Shown here piece by piece: positions 24,425 through 35,629 of a DNA stretch of 64,000 nucleotides. The translations under genes and the position numbers were made by a program. Positions within the stretch are counted from its first letter, which is position 1; each line of letters opens with the position of its first letter. The stretch comes from CAZPNX01 sp964518765. GTDB lineage: Bacteria; Edwardsbacteria; AC1; EtOH8. Below the pieces are notes generated by a model that worked only from the letters and a program-made list of their open reading frames with translations, was not told the DNA's origin and searched no databases. The stretch lies in contig CAZFJC010000006.1 in NCBI GenBank assembly GCA_964518765.1, forward strand, positions 1-64,000, in the 5' to 3' direction.

Positions 24425-25036
24425 ATGTCTCATCCGAAATGGGGCGCAGTATACAAACCTGCGGTTGACTTGAGTGAGTTCATTGATCATGTATACTCTC
24501 ACAAGCCTTACCTTTCCGAGATCTTTGACAGGAAACCGGCGAAGCTACTGGAGGTGGGGGTTGGGGGAGGCTCGACTTCTATATTTCTATCATATTTAGG
24601 CATCAAGGTCACCGCCATAGATAACGACCCCCGGGTTCTAGAGGCCGCCGTCCGTAATAATTCGTGTCTCCGCGGACATCTTGAGTTCAGGGAGGCTGAC
24701 GCCTTCCACCTACCTTTCCCCGACGACAGTTTTGATGTTGTCTGTCACCAGGGATTTTTCGAACACTTCGAAGACGGACAGATAACCGCCCTGACCAGGG
24801 AACAATTGAGAGTGTCACCGCACGTCGTATTCAGTGTACCCACCCTATATTACCTTTCCCGGTCACTAGGCGAAAGGTTGATGGTCAAAAGGAGGTGGGA
24901 CTCGCTTTTTAGTGATTTCAAGATCGTCAAGAGCTTCTACTACGGCCGACCCCGCAACGACTCGCCTGGCAAGAGGCTGCTTTCGGCCTTAGGGTGGAGG
25001 AACATCTACTACTGCTGCGTGCTGGGCAGGAAATAA
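24425..25036 (+). CDS. SAM-dependent class I methyltransferase
   Basis: 203 residues with the class I SAM fold: motif I LLEVGVGGGSTSIFL near residue 40, an acidic residue after strand 2 (VTAIDNDPRVLEAA), and the DDSFDVVCHQGFFEHF region for motif II. It probably methylates a small molecule or a lipid/glycan intermediate; the substrate is not evident. First gene after its own promoter, followed by a flippase-like gene, a YfhO-like gene and mannosyl/GT2 transferases, so a glycan- or lipid-modifying role is plausible. Confidence 0.82.
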   Translation: MSHPKWGAVYKPAVDLSEFIDHVYSHKPYLSEIFDRKPAKLLEVGVGGGSTSIFLSYLGIKVTAIDNDPRVLEAAVRNNSCLRGHLEFREADAFHLPFPDDSFDVVCHQGFFEHFEDGQITALTREQLRVSPHVVFSVPTLYYLSRSLGERLMVKRRWDSLFSDFKIVKSFYYGRPRNDSPGKRLLSALGWRNIYYCCVLGRK

Positions 25037-25045
25037 CGGGCCAAA

Positions 25046-25975
25046 ATGAGTTACTGGCGCCTGCTTAAATACACCGCCGCCGTTTTGTTGGTGGGAACGA
25101 TCTGCTTTTTTCTGGGCCGGTCCCTGGCGACCAACTGGCAGACCGTGCAAAGCAGCGATCTTAAATTTTCATATCGTTGGCTTGTTCTAGGATACTTACC
25201 ACTGGCCGTCTCGTTCGTCCTTGGGGTGACAGGATGGAAGCTCATCCTCGACTCTCTGGGTGTGGTACTGCCGTGGACCCGAAGCTTCTGGACCATCTCC
25301 GGATCGCACTTGGCGAAATTCGTTCCAGGCCACGTACTGGCCCTGGGAGGGCGCGTTTGGCTGTGCGGACGCGAAGGAGTACCCAAGGCCATAGCAGCCA
25401 CCGGCGTGGTTATTGAGATGATCGCCCAACTGGCCGCCTCGACGGCGGTCTTCATGCTCCACTACCTGTCCGCGGGTCGCAAGACAGGGAATGGCTACTT
25501 GCTGGCTGCGGCTGCTATACTGGCTGCCCTAATGGTCGTGGCCCACCCCGTGGTCCTCAAAAAGGCATGGCGCTACATTCCTAAATATGGCAGGTTGGTC
25601 GAGGGCAGAATCGTCTATTCCTATGGAAAGATAGCGGTCTTAGTAGCCATCTATATCGCGGCTTGGTTACTACAGGGTGCGGGCGTATGGTGCGTTGCCA
25701 GGTCGGTTCATCCCTCCCTGCCACCGTCCGCCGTCCTGGCGACCGTAGGCGCCTACGGCGGAGCCTATGCTCTTGGCTTTATAAGCTTGGTGGCACCGGG
25801 AGGGTTGGGTGTGCGCGAGGGTGTCCTAAGCTATCTTCTATCGGGTATTATGCCGCTTCCTGTGGCAATAATCGTGGCGATAGGGACGAGGATCTGGTTG
25901 ACAATATATGACGTGGCCATGACCTTAATATCACTCAAGTTCTACAGACCTGGAGATAAAAATGCCAAAGCATAA
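25046..25975 (+). CDS. Lysylphosphatidylglycerol-synthase-TM-like (UPF0104) membrane protein
   Basis: 309 residues with about eight membrane segments (for example AAVLLVGTICFFLG at the start, LVLGYLPLAVSFVLGVTGW, and the C-terminal block GAYALGFISLVAPGGLGVRE). The last motif is the conserved loop of the LPG synthase transmembrane/flippase-like family. Members without the soluble aminoacyltransferase domain, as here, often sit in polysaccharide or lipid glycosylation clusters and may move lipid-linked precursors. The end overlaps the YfhO-like gene by 14 bp. Confidence 0.83.
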   Translation: MSYWRLLKYTAAVLLVGTICFFLGRSLATNWQTVQSSDLKFSYRWLVLGYLPLAVSFVLGVTGWKLILDSLGVVLPWTRSFWTISGSHLAKFVPGHVLALGGRVWLCGREGVPKAIAATGVVIEMIAQLAASTAVFMLHYLSAGRKTGNGYLLAAAAILAALMVVAHPVVLKKAWRYIPKYGRLVEGRIVYSYGKIAVLVAIYIAAWLLQGAGVWCVARSVHPSLPPSAVLATVGAYGGAYALGFISLVAPGGLGVREGVLSYLLSGIMPLPVAIIVAIGTRIWLTIYDVAMTLISLKFYRPGDKNAKA

Positions 25976-28373
25976 ATCGGGCAAGTACAAGTTATCTATT
26001 TCCGTACCACGGACAGCACCAGGGGGGTCAATTTTCGAAAGATCATGGTTAACGTTGGCCGTTATGGCGGTTCTGGCAATCCTGATCTTCAACCGCTCAC
26101 TGCTGCCCGGGGCCATGATTTATGGCTCCGACTTCGTCTCCGGGGCCTATATGACATACAAGTACATAGCGGCAAACATCTCCGGGTACGGGCAATTTCC
26201 CATGTGGGATGCCAGACTATTCGGGGGCGCGCCAATGGTGGATGCTGTGACCTACGGCCATTCCTTCTATCCGTTGCTGACCCTTACCCCCTTTGTGTAC
26301 AAGCTTGGCATCGATCCGGCCACCCTCAACGCATGGTATTACTTCCTCCACCTCCTGCTGGCCGGTGCCGGCGCTTACGTCTTCCTGCGCAGCCTGAAAC
26401 TTTCCGGGGCCGCCTCGTTCCTGGCCGGGACGGCCTACATGTTCACCGGCTCGGTGGCCAGCCTGATGTACGCCGGGCACGACGCCAAGATAATCGTCTC
26501 CGCCCTGCTGCCGTGGCTTCTTCTCTGCATCGATCGGACCAGCCGCACCCGTAAGCTTCTTTGGGGCATAGTGGGCGGTCTGGTGATCGGCCTGGCCCTG
26601 CTCTCGCCCCACGTCCAGATGTCCTACTACCTGCTGCTGGCCGGATTCCTCTACGGCCTGGCCAGGATGTGGGTACTGTGGCGCGACGGAAGGCAGAAAG
26701 ACAACATCCTCCGCCTGGCCGGCCTGGGGCTGGTCATGCTGACGGTGGGTTTTGGACTATATGCCATTCAGGCCCTGCCGCTCCAGTACTACCTGAAGTT
26801 CTCCCCCCGGGGCCAGGACAAGGGCTACGCCTTCGCCACCTCGTACTCCATGCCGCCCGAGGAGGTGGTCAACACGGTCTGGCCAGAGTTCTCCGGCCTG
26901 CTGGACAAGGACTCGGACCAGGGGCCGACCCGCCTTTATTGGGGCCGTCGTGACCTTAAGCTGCATACCGAATACATCGGCGTCATCCCGGTGCTGCTGG
27001 CGGCGCTGGGGATCGCCTACAGCCACAGGAAACGGCTTAAACTATTCCTGTGCGGATTGGCCGGCTTCGCCCTGCTCGTGGCCTTCGGCGGGTTCACCCC
27101 GCTGTACTATCTGGTTTATTACCTGATCCCGGGGATGTCGAAGTTCCGCAGCCCGGCCATGATCTTCTACCTCGCCTCCTTTTCGGCGATTGGCCTGTCG
27201 GCATTGGGGGTGGAGTCGCTTCTGGACGGCACCGAAAAGCCGCGCCTCAAGCGGGGCCTGCTCATCGCCCTGGGCGCCGGCCTCCTCTTCGGCCTGGTCT
27301 TCTCGGCGGCCAGGGAGGGGATGGTCAACCTGCTTGCGCCATTCGCCGCCAGGGGCTGGGGGCAGCAGGCTTTATGGAACAGCCATCCGGATATGGTCAG
27401 GGGATACTGGCTGGCCTATCTCCTGTTTCTCTCCGGGACCGTCCTGATATGGCTCCTGATCAGCCGCCGGATCAAGCCTCAGGTTTGGGCCGTGCTGACG
27501 GGCCTGCTGGTCTTCCTGGAGCTGTGGAGGGTGGACGCCAGGTTCATGAAGGTGGTGTCGCCGAACGATTACTTCACCAAGGATCAGGTGGTCGAGTCGC
27601 TTCTCAGGGATCGGGAGCTTTATCGGGTATGGCCGCTCCAGGTCCACCAGCAGGGCAATTATCTGACGCTTTTCGGCCTGCAGACGGTGGGCGGAGAGCA
27701 CCCCAATCCGCTGAGGCGCTACAACGAGCTGGTGGGCAGCGATCCCAAGAGGCTGCTGCCGGACTTCCACAACCTGCTCCAGAGCCCGCAGCTCCTAAAC
27801 CTCCTCAACGTCAAGTACCTGCTGATGCAGCAGACCCTAGGCCTTCCCCAGTTCGTGCTTAGCGATTCTTGCTACGGTGGGAGGATCAAGGTCTACCGCA
27901 ACACTGCAGCCTTGCCGAGGGCCTGGCTGGTCGGAAGCTATGAGGTATTATCCGATGACAAGGCCATTATCGAGAGGCTGAAGTCGCCATCCTTCGACCC
28001 ACGGACTACGGTGGTTCTCGAACAAGCCCCGGAGGGCTTTGCCTCCCAGGGCCAGCCCCAGGGCCGGGTTGAGGTTGATTCCTATCGTCCGAATGAGGTA
28101 AAATTAAAGGTTGAGAGCGACCGATCGGCCCTGCTGGTCATGTCCGACAACTGGTACCCGGCCTGGAGGGCCGAGGTGGACGGGACCCCGACGCCGGTCT
28201 TGCGCGCAGACTACACCTTTAGGGCGGTGCCGGTCCCGGCCGGGACCCACTTAGTCGAGTTCCGTTACCGTTCGGGCGTGTTCAACACCGGGCTGGCCGT
28301 GAGCCTGGCCACCGCCCTCCTTTCCCTGGCGGGCATCGCCGCCTGCATCATATACGAGAAGAGGAAGCCATGA
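25962..28373 (+). CDS. YfhO-family membrane protein
   Basis: 803 residues with a GT-C-like architecture: ten or more hydrophobic segments in the first two thirds (for example AVLAILIFNRSLLPG, ALLPWLLLCIDR, FALLVAFGGFTPLYYLVYY) and a soluble periplasmic C-terminal part (about 530-770) ending with a final membrane segment. YfhO proteins are linked to glycosylation of lipoteichoic acids or other surface polymers in Firmicutes; here it is next to a polyprenol-phosphate mannose synthase, which could provide its lipid-linked sugar donor. Start ATG lies within the upstream gene; its stop overlaps the next start (ATGA). Confidence 0.85.
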   Translation: MPKHKSGKYKLSISVPRTAPGGSIFERSWLTLAVMAVLAILIFNRSLLPGAMIYGSDFVSGAYMTYKYIAANISGYGQFPMWDARLFGGAPMVDAVTYGHSFYPLLTLTPFVYKLGIDPATLNAWYYFLHLLLAGAGAYVFLRSLKLSGAASFLAGTAYMFTGSVASLMYAGHDAKIIVSALLPWLLLCIDRTSRTRKLLWGIVGGLVIGLALLSPHVQMSYYLLLAGFLYGLARMWVLWRDGRQKDNILRLAGLGLVMLTVGFGLYAIQALPLQYYLKFSPRGQDKGYAFATSYSMPPEEVVNTVWPEFSGLLDKDSDQGPTRLYWGRRDLKLHTEYIGVIPVLLAALGIAYSHRKRLKLFLCGLAGFALLVAFGGFTPLYYLVYYLIPGMSKFRSPAMIFYLASFSAIGLSALGVESLLDGTEKPRLKRGLLIALGAGLLFGLVFSAAREGMVNLLAPFAARGWGQQALWNSHPDMVRGYWLAYLLFLSGTVLIWLLISRRIKPQVWAVLTGLLVFLELWRVDARFMKVVSPNDYFTKDQVVESLLRDRELYRVWPLQVHQQGNYLTLFGLQTVGGEHPNPLRRYNELVGSDPKRLLPDFHNLLQSPQLLNLLNVKYLLMQQTLGLPQFVLSDSCYGGRIKVYRNTAALPRAWLVGSYEVLSDDKAIIERLKSPSFDPRTTVVLEQAPEGFASQGQPQGRVEVDSYRPNEVKLKVESDRSALLVMSDNWYPAWRAEVDGTPTPVLRADYTFRAVPVPAGTHLVEFRYRSGVFNTGLAVSLATALLSLAGIAACIIYEKRKP

Positions 28374-29083
28374 AGTGCCTGGTGATCATCCCCACCTACA
28401 ACGAGAAGGACAACATCCCTGTCATCGTCGGCCAGGTGCTAGCCCGGGACCCGTCAATCGAGGTGCTGGTGATCGACGACAACTCGCCGGACGGCACCGG
28501 CCGGATCGTTGACGACATGTGCGCCCGGGACCAGAGAGTTCACGTTGTTCACCGACCGGGCAAGATGGGATTGGGGACGGCCTACGTCACCGGCTTCAAG
28601 TGGGCTCTGGAACGGGGCTACGACTACATCTGCGAGATGGACGCCGACTTCTCGCATCCTCCAGCCACCCTCAACGTCTTCCTGGAGAAGATGAGGGATT
28701 GGGACTTGGTCATCGGGTCCCGCTACCTGGCCGGCGTCAATGTGGTCAACTGGCCGCTGAAGAGGCTGCTGCTTTCCTATTTCGCCAACATTTACGCCCG
28801 GGTGGTGACCGGGGTGCCGGTGCGCGATCTGACGGCAGGATTCAAGTGCTACCGCCGGGCGGTGCTGGAGGCCATCGACCTGGACCGAATCCGCTCCAAC
28901 GGCTACGCCTTCCAGATAGAGATGCATTTCAAGTCATACTACAAGGGCTTCCGGGTGACCGAGGTGCCCATCATCTTCGAGGAGCGGCGCATGGGCCAGA
29001 GCAAGATGAGCAAAAAGATCGTCTACGAGGCCGCCTGGATGGTATGGAGGTTGCAGCTGTTGAGGCTGGCCGGCAAGCTTTGA
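28370..29083 (+). CDS. Polyprenol monophosphomannose synthase (GT2)
   Basis: 237 residues, soluble DPM1-like. The sequence opens CLVIIPTYNEKDNIPVIVGQ, with VLVIDDNSPDGTG, YDYICEMDADFSHPP (DxD-type metal site MDAD) and VIGSRYLAGVNVVNWPLKR, DLTAGFKCYRR and FEERRMGQSKMS, all diagnostic of the dolichol/polyprenol-phosphate mannose synthases. It makes polyprenyl-phosphate-mannose from GDP-mannose, as a donor for GT-C type transferases such as the preceding YfhO-like protein. Coupled to that gene by a 4-bp overlap. Confidence 0.9.
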   Translation: MKCLVIIPTYNEKDNIPVIVGQVLARDPSIEVLVIDDNSPDGTGRIVDDMCARDQRVHVVHRPGKMGLGTAYVTGFKWALERGYDYICEMDADFSHPPATLNVFLEKMRDWDLVIGSRYLAGVNVVNWPLKRLLLSYFANIYARVVTGVPVRDLTAGFKCYRRAVLEAIDLDRIRSNGYAFQIEMHFKSYYKGFRVTEVPIIFEERRMGQSKMSKKIVYEAAWMVWRLQLLRLAGKL

Positions 29084-29127
29084 GTATAAGGGCGATGAAC
29101 CGCCGCTTGCCTGTTCGATCGGGAGAG

Positions 29128-29157
29128 AGAGGATAGGGGCGATCCCTTCCTCTTTTT
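29128..29157 (+). terminator. Terminator-like hairpin just upstream of a GT2 gene
   Basis: AGAGGA (29128-29133) and AGGG (29135-29138) pair with CCCT (29144-29147) and TCCTCT (29148-29153), 5-base loop, then a run of five T. It ends seven bases before the ATG at 29165, leaving no room for a separate promoter or Shine-Dalgarno in between, so it could be a terminator for the upstream unit or an attenuator. Confidence 0.6.
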
Positions 29158-29164
29158 GCTGTCG

Positions 29165-30004
29165 ATGAAGGAACTGAGCCTGATAATAGTCTCCCGCAAC
29201 GTGTCCGGGCTGCTGGACCGCTGTCTGGCGTCGGCCAAAACCGACCCCTTGTGGCGCCGAGGCCGGATGGAGCTGATCGTGGTCGACAACGATTCCGAAG
29301 ATGGTAGCCGGGAGATGGTCAGGGCCCGCCACCCGGAGGCCAGGCTGCTGGCCAACTGCCGGAACCTGGGTTTCGCCGCGGCCGCCAACCAGGGTATACG
29401 GGCAGCGGCCGGGATCTGGCCGGTCGTCCTAAACCCAGATACCGTCCTGATGGAAGAGGCGCTGTCCAGGCTTCTTGAGCATTCCAGCCATAATCCCGGC
29501 ACCGGGATCGTCGGCCCTAAGGTGCTGAACCCGGACGGCAGCCTTCAGCCATCGAGGAGGAGGTTCCCCACCTACGGCAACATACTTTTCGCCCGGAAAT
29601 CACCGTTATACTGGATCCTGCCGGACAACCCCTGGTCGCGGAGCTATCTGATGGCCGATGGCGACGCCGGCTCGGTGCAGGGGGTGGAGGCGTTGGCCGG
29701 GGTATGTCTGCTGTTCAACCGCCGGATGCTGGAAAAAACCGGCCTTTTCGACGAAAGCTTCTTCATGTATCTGGAGGACATAGACCTCTGCTACCGCGCC
29801 CGGCTGGCCGGTTGGAGGGTGGACTACGTGCCCCAAGCCGTCGTCTATCATTGCTGGGGAGCCAGCTCCAGGCAGGAACGGGCAGCCATGGAACAGCATC
29901 ACCGGAGGTCGATGTTCCGCTATTTCTGCAAGCACCACCGGCCCGGCCCGCTGCAGAAGGCATATCTTTGGGCCGGATTGACAGTCCATTCCCTTATTGC
30001 CTAG
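29165..30004 (+). CDS. Glycosyltransferase family 2 (rhamnosyltransferase-like)
   Basis: 279 residues from ATG 29165. GT-A fold: ELSLIIVSRNVSGLLDRCL, ELIVVDNDSEDGSREMV, LANCRNLGFAAAANQGIRAA, then VLNPDTVLMEEALSRLL, and FFMYLEDIDLCYRARLAGW near residue 205, which matches the RfbF/rhamnosyltransferase type. It probably adds a sugar to an O-antigen or other envelope polysaccharide. An intrinsic terminator follows closely. Confidence 0.88.
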   Translation: MKELSLIIVSRNVSGLLDRCLASAKTDPLWRRGRMELIVVDNDSEDGSREMVRARHPEARLLANCRNLGFAAAANQGIRAAAGIWPVVLNPDTVLMEEALSRLLEHSSHNPGTGIVGPKVLNPDGSLQPSRRRFPTYGNILFARKSPLYWILPDNPWSRSYLMADGDAGSVQGVEALAGVCLLFNRRMLEKTGLFDESFFMYLEDIDLCYRARLAGWRVDYVPQAVVYHCWGASSRQERAAMEQHHRRSMFRYFCKHHRPGPLQKAYLWAGLTVHSLIA

Positions 30005-30022
30005 CGCCTCGAGTTTTCCAAA

Positions 30023-30044
30023 GCCGCCCGACGGGCGGTTTTTT
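30023..30044 (+). terminator. Intrinsic terminator before secA
   Basis: CCGCCC (30024-30029), three-base loop GAC, GGGCGG (30033-30038) and six T. It isolates the glycosyltransferase block from secA. Confidence 0.85.
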
Positions 30045-30064
30045 CATAACCGATTGGTTTTCTC

Positions 30065-30093
30065 TTGATTTACAACCCTTTTTGTGTTAAATT
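30065..30093 (+). promoter_or_regulatory. Putative promoter immediately before secA
   Basis: TTGATT at 30065-30070 and TAAATT at 30088-30093, 17-bp spacing, with TG at 30085-30086 (extended -10). The start predicted about 7 nt after the -10 falls at or next to the ATG at 30102, so secA may be translated from a leaderless or almost leaderless mRNA. No Shine-Dalgarno is visible. Confidence 0.5.
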
Positions 30094-30101
30094 AAAGCGT
30101 T

Positions 30102-33149
<3,048 letters not shown>

Positions 33150-33185
33150 GGTCTCCTCCGCACAATAGCATGAGAGGTCATTGAG

Positions 33186-34232
33186 ATGGCACCTCCCACC
33201 GACAAGCAGCAAGACGCCGGCCAGTTCAACGCCTGGCTGAGCAACCTGGGCCCCTCAAAAGGAGGGTCCAGGCCCCTGCCCCAGAGGCCGCCCGGCGCCG
33301 CCCCCAAGCCGCCGGCCCAGCCGCCCCAGGCGGCCAAGCAGGGCGGCCTGCTGGGCTCGGTGGACGAGGAACTGGACGATATCTTCGGCCGGATAACCAC
33401 CGACGACTCGGCTCCGGCCGCTCCGCCCCAAGTTCCGGCCGCCTCCGTGCCCCGTCCGGGGCCGGCGCCGATCGCGGCCCCACCGCCCCTCCCGCCCCGA
33501 CCCTCCCAGGAGATGCCGTGGCCGTCCCGGCCCCAGCCATCGCCCGTCCCTAGGCCCCAGCAGGCTGCGCCGACTTCGCTGGCTTCGGCCCCGAGCTCGG
33601 CCGTGCCCCAGGTGCAGGCGCCGCGGCCGGCACCTAGGCCGACCGCGCCTTACGTTCCTGCCGCGGCAGCTCCGCCGCTATCTCAACCTATGGCCCCGGC
33701 TCCGGCCCAAGCCGTATCGGAGCAGATAGAGGCAGCGGTGGCCGAGGCCAAGTCGTCCATGCAATCCCAGATCAGGGAGCTGCAGACCAAGTATCAGGAG
33801 CAGAGGCAGAAATGGGAGAAGCTTCTGGCCGACCTCCGGGCGCGCAACGACGAGCTGCATAAGAGGAACCAGGAGCTCGAGGAAGAGCTGGCGGCCTTGC
33901 GGGAAAGGCAGAGGTCGCTGATCATGGAGCTTTCCATTCAAAGGGCGACACCGCAGCCTATCAGCCTTGCCCCGCAGCCTATAGAGATGCAGCAGACGGC
34001 CCCGGCCCATCAACCTCCGCCACAGGAGGAGGCCAGGGAAAGCCAGCAGACTGAGATCTCCATAGAGGCTCCCCAGCCACCAGGGTTCATGGGCGTACAG
34101 CCCGAGGCCACCTTCGAGATTCCACTAGCGAAACCGGAGGTGCCGGCGTCCGGCGAGGCTGACGACCTATTGGCCGAGTTGGATGCCCTGGAGAAGGAGA
34201 TGAAGAACCTGGGGGGTGAGGGCCAGGGCTGA
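33186..34232 (+). CDS. Proline-rich coiled-coil protein of unknown function
   Basis: 348 residues, no signal peptide or membrane segment. Layout: short N-terminal helix (GQFNAWLSNLGP), proline/alanine-rich linker to about residue 180 interrupted by an acidic segment LLGSVDEELDDIFGRITTDD (near residue 57), a predicted coiled coil of about 70 residues (QIEAAVAEAKSSMQSQIREL to EEELAALRERQRSL), another Pro/Gln-rich linker, and a short acidic terminal helix DDLLAELDALEKEMKNL. The design looks like a scaffold or an adapter with terminal binding helices. I do not recognise a family. Its stop overlaps the mutM start. Confidence 0.75.
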   Translation: MAPPTDKQQDAGQFNAWLSNLGPSKGGSRPLPQRPPGAAPKPPAQPPQAAKQGGLLGSVDEELDDIFGRITTDDSAPAAPPQVPAASVPRPGPAPIAAPPPLPPRPSQEMPWPSRPQPSPVPRPQQAAPTSLASAPSSAVPQVQAPRPAPRPTAPYVPAAAAPPLSQPMAPAPAQAVSEQIEAAVAEAKSSMQSQIRELQTKYQEQRQKWEKLLADLRARNDELHKRNQELEEELAALRERQRSLIMELSIQRATPQPISLAPQPIEMQQTAPAHQPPPQEEARESQQTEISIEAPQPPGFMGVQPEATFEIPLAKPEVPASGEADDLLAELDALEKEMKNLGGEGQG

Positions 34233-35050
34233 TGCCCGAATTGCCCGAGGTGGAGACTATCCGCCGCGATCTAGCTGCCTCGGCCCGCGGCAGGAGGATC
34301 GTCTCGATAAAAGTGCTCAACAATGGCTCGGTCAAAGGCATCACACCCAAGGGGCTCAGCCGGGCGCTGACGGGCCGGCGGCTTAGCAGTTTTAGGAGAC
34401 GGGGAAAGAACCTGATCATCGATCTGGATTCGGGCCAGTCCCTGGTCGTTCATCTAAAAATGACCGGGATCCTCCAGATGCAGACGGGTGATGGTCCGCT
34501 GCCCAGGGCGGCGCGGATCATCTTTGGTTTTTCCGACGGGGGGCGGCTGGTCTTCAGCGACCAGAGGAAGTTCGGTTCGGTACAGCTGGTGGAAGATGCT
34601 CAAAGGGTGCCCGGACTAAAGAAACTCGGCCCCGAGCCCTTAAGCCGGTCCTTTACCACCGGTGTCTTGGCAGAAAGGCTAGCCGGGAGGAAGGCGCCAA
34701 TCAAGCCGCTTCTACTAGACCAGTCGGTGTTGGCCGGGCTGGGCAACATCTACGTCTGCGAGTCCCTTCACCGGGCCGGCATCGATCCGCGCCGTCCGGC
34801 CTTGGGCTTGAAACCCGACGAGGTCGCCAAGCTGCACCGTTCGATTAAGGATGTGCTTAAGGCCGCCATCAGGGCCCGGGGCAGCTCGGTGGACACCTAC
34901 CGCGACGGCCGCGGCCGCAGCGGCTGGTTTCAGGTGAGCCATAGGGTGTACGACCGGGAGGACAGGAGGTGCCGACGGTGCGGCTCCCTGGTCAGGCGCG
35001 AGGTATTGAGAGGGCGGGGGACGTACTGGTGCGAGGGATGTCAGCACTAA
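34232..35050 (+). CDS. mutM: Formamidopyrimidine-DNA glycosylase
   Basis: 272 residues, removes 8-oxoguanine and formamidopyrimidines and cuts the DNA by beta/delta-elimination. The catalytic N-terminus PELPEVETIRRDL (Pro2, Glu3) is intact, as are the helix-two-turn-helix region (DQSVLAGLGNIYVCESLHRA) and the C-terminal zinc finger with CRRCGSLVRREVLRGRG and CEGC. It overlaps the preceding coiled-coil gene (TGATG). Confidence 0.95.
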   Translation: MPELPEVETIRRDLAASARGRRIVSIKVLNNGSVKGITPKGLSRALTGRRLSSFRRRGKNLIIDLDSGQSLVVHLKMTGILQMQTGDGPLPRAARIIFGFSDGGRLVFSDQRKFGSVQLVEDAQRVPGLKKLGPEPLSRSFTTGVLAERLAGRKAPIKPLLLDQSVLAGLGNIYVCESLHRAGIDPRRPALGLKPDEVAKLHRSIKDVLKAAIRARGSSVDTYRDGRGRSGWFQVSHRVYDREDRRCRRCGSLVRREVLRGRGTYWCEGCQH

Positions 35051-35078
35051 AATGGCGAGGGCCGGCACGGAGCCACCT

Positions 35079-35095
35079 TTAACGTTGAACGTTAA
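35079..35095. repeat. 17-bp perfect palindrome upstream of phosphodiesterase gene
   Basis: TTAACGTT G AACGTTAA, followed by AAGCGTT; the 8-bp arms are perfect. It lies in the 60-bp gap between mutM and the phosphodiesterase gene. It may be an operator-like site or one unit of a TTGAACGTT-type simple repeat known from environmental genomes. Confidence 0.5.
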
Positions 35096-35110
35096 GCGTT
35101 ACTACGCATC

Positions 35111-35629
35111 ATGAAGATCGGCATCATCTCGGACACCCACGACCGCCTGGACATGGTGAGGCGGGCCTGCCAGCTGCTGCGCCAGGCCGGGGCCCAGACC
35201 GTGCTCCACGCCGGCGACTACGTGGCCCCGTTCGTCGTCCCCGAATTCGACAAGGGCGGGATGAGCCTGATCGGGGTCTTCGGGAACAACGACGGGGAGA
35301 AGCTGTTCCTGTCGCAGAAGTTCAAGGAGTTCCGCTTCGAGGTGTTCCACGGTCCGTACGAGTTCGAGATCGAGGGACGCAAGGTCTGCCTGATGCACGA
35401 GCCCCGCTGTCTGGACAGTCTGGCTCGATCCGGCAGTTACGACTTGATAATATACGGGCATACCCACCAGATCGACATCCAGGAGGAGGGCACCCTGGTC
35501 ATCAACCCCGGGGAGGCCTGCGGCTACCTGACGGGAAAGGCCACCTGCGCCCTGGTGGACCTGGGGGACATGAGCGGCCGGATCATCGAGCTTGAGGCCA
35601 AGGCCGAGGACGGTGGCGTTGGCCGGTAA
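35111..35629 (+). CDS. YfcE/MJ0936-type metallophosphoesterase
   Basis: 172 residues, calcineurin-like phosphoesterase fold: IGIISDTHDRLDM (Asp and His of motif I), LHAGDYV (GD), IGVFGNNDGE (GNND), LMHEP and IYGHTHQIDI (GHTH). The family hydrolyses phosphodiesters with two metal ions; physiological substrates differ. The larE reading frame overlaps its end, so it may be translationally linked to the nickel-cofactor genes. Confidence 0.9.
   Translation: MKIGIISDTHDRLDMVRRACQLLRQAGAQTVLHAGDYVAPFVVPEFDKGGMSLIGVFGNNDGEKLFLSQKFKEFRFEVFHGPYEFEIEGRKVCLMHEPRCLDSLARSGSYDLIIYGHTHQIDIQEEGTLVINPGEACGYLTGKATCALVDLGDMSGRIIELEAKAEDGGVGR

Noticed and set aside
35051..35110. CRISPR-like or tandem array from the AACGTT motif
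   Set aside because: Only one palindrome and a partial third unit (AAGCGTT); no spacers or repeated array.
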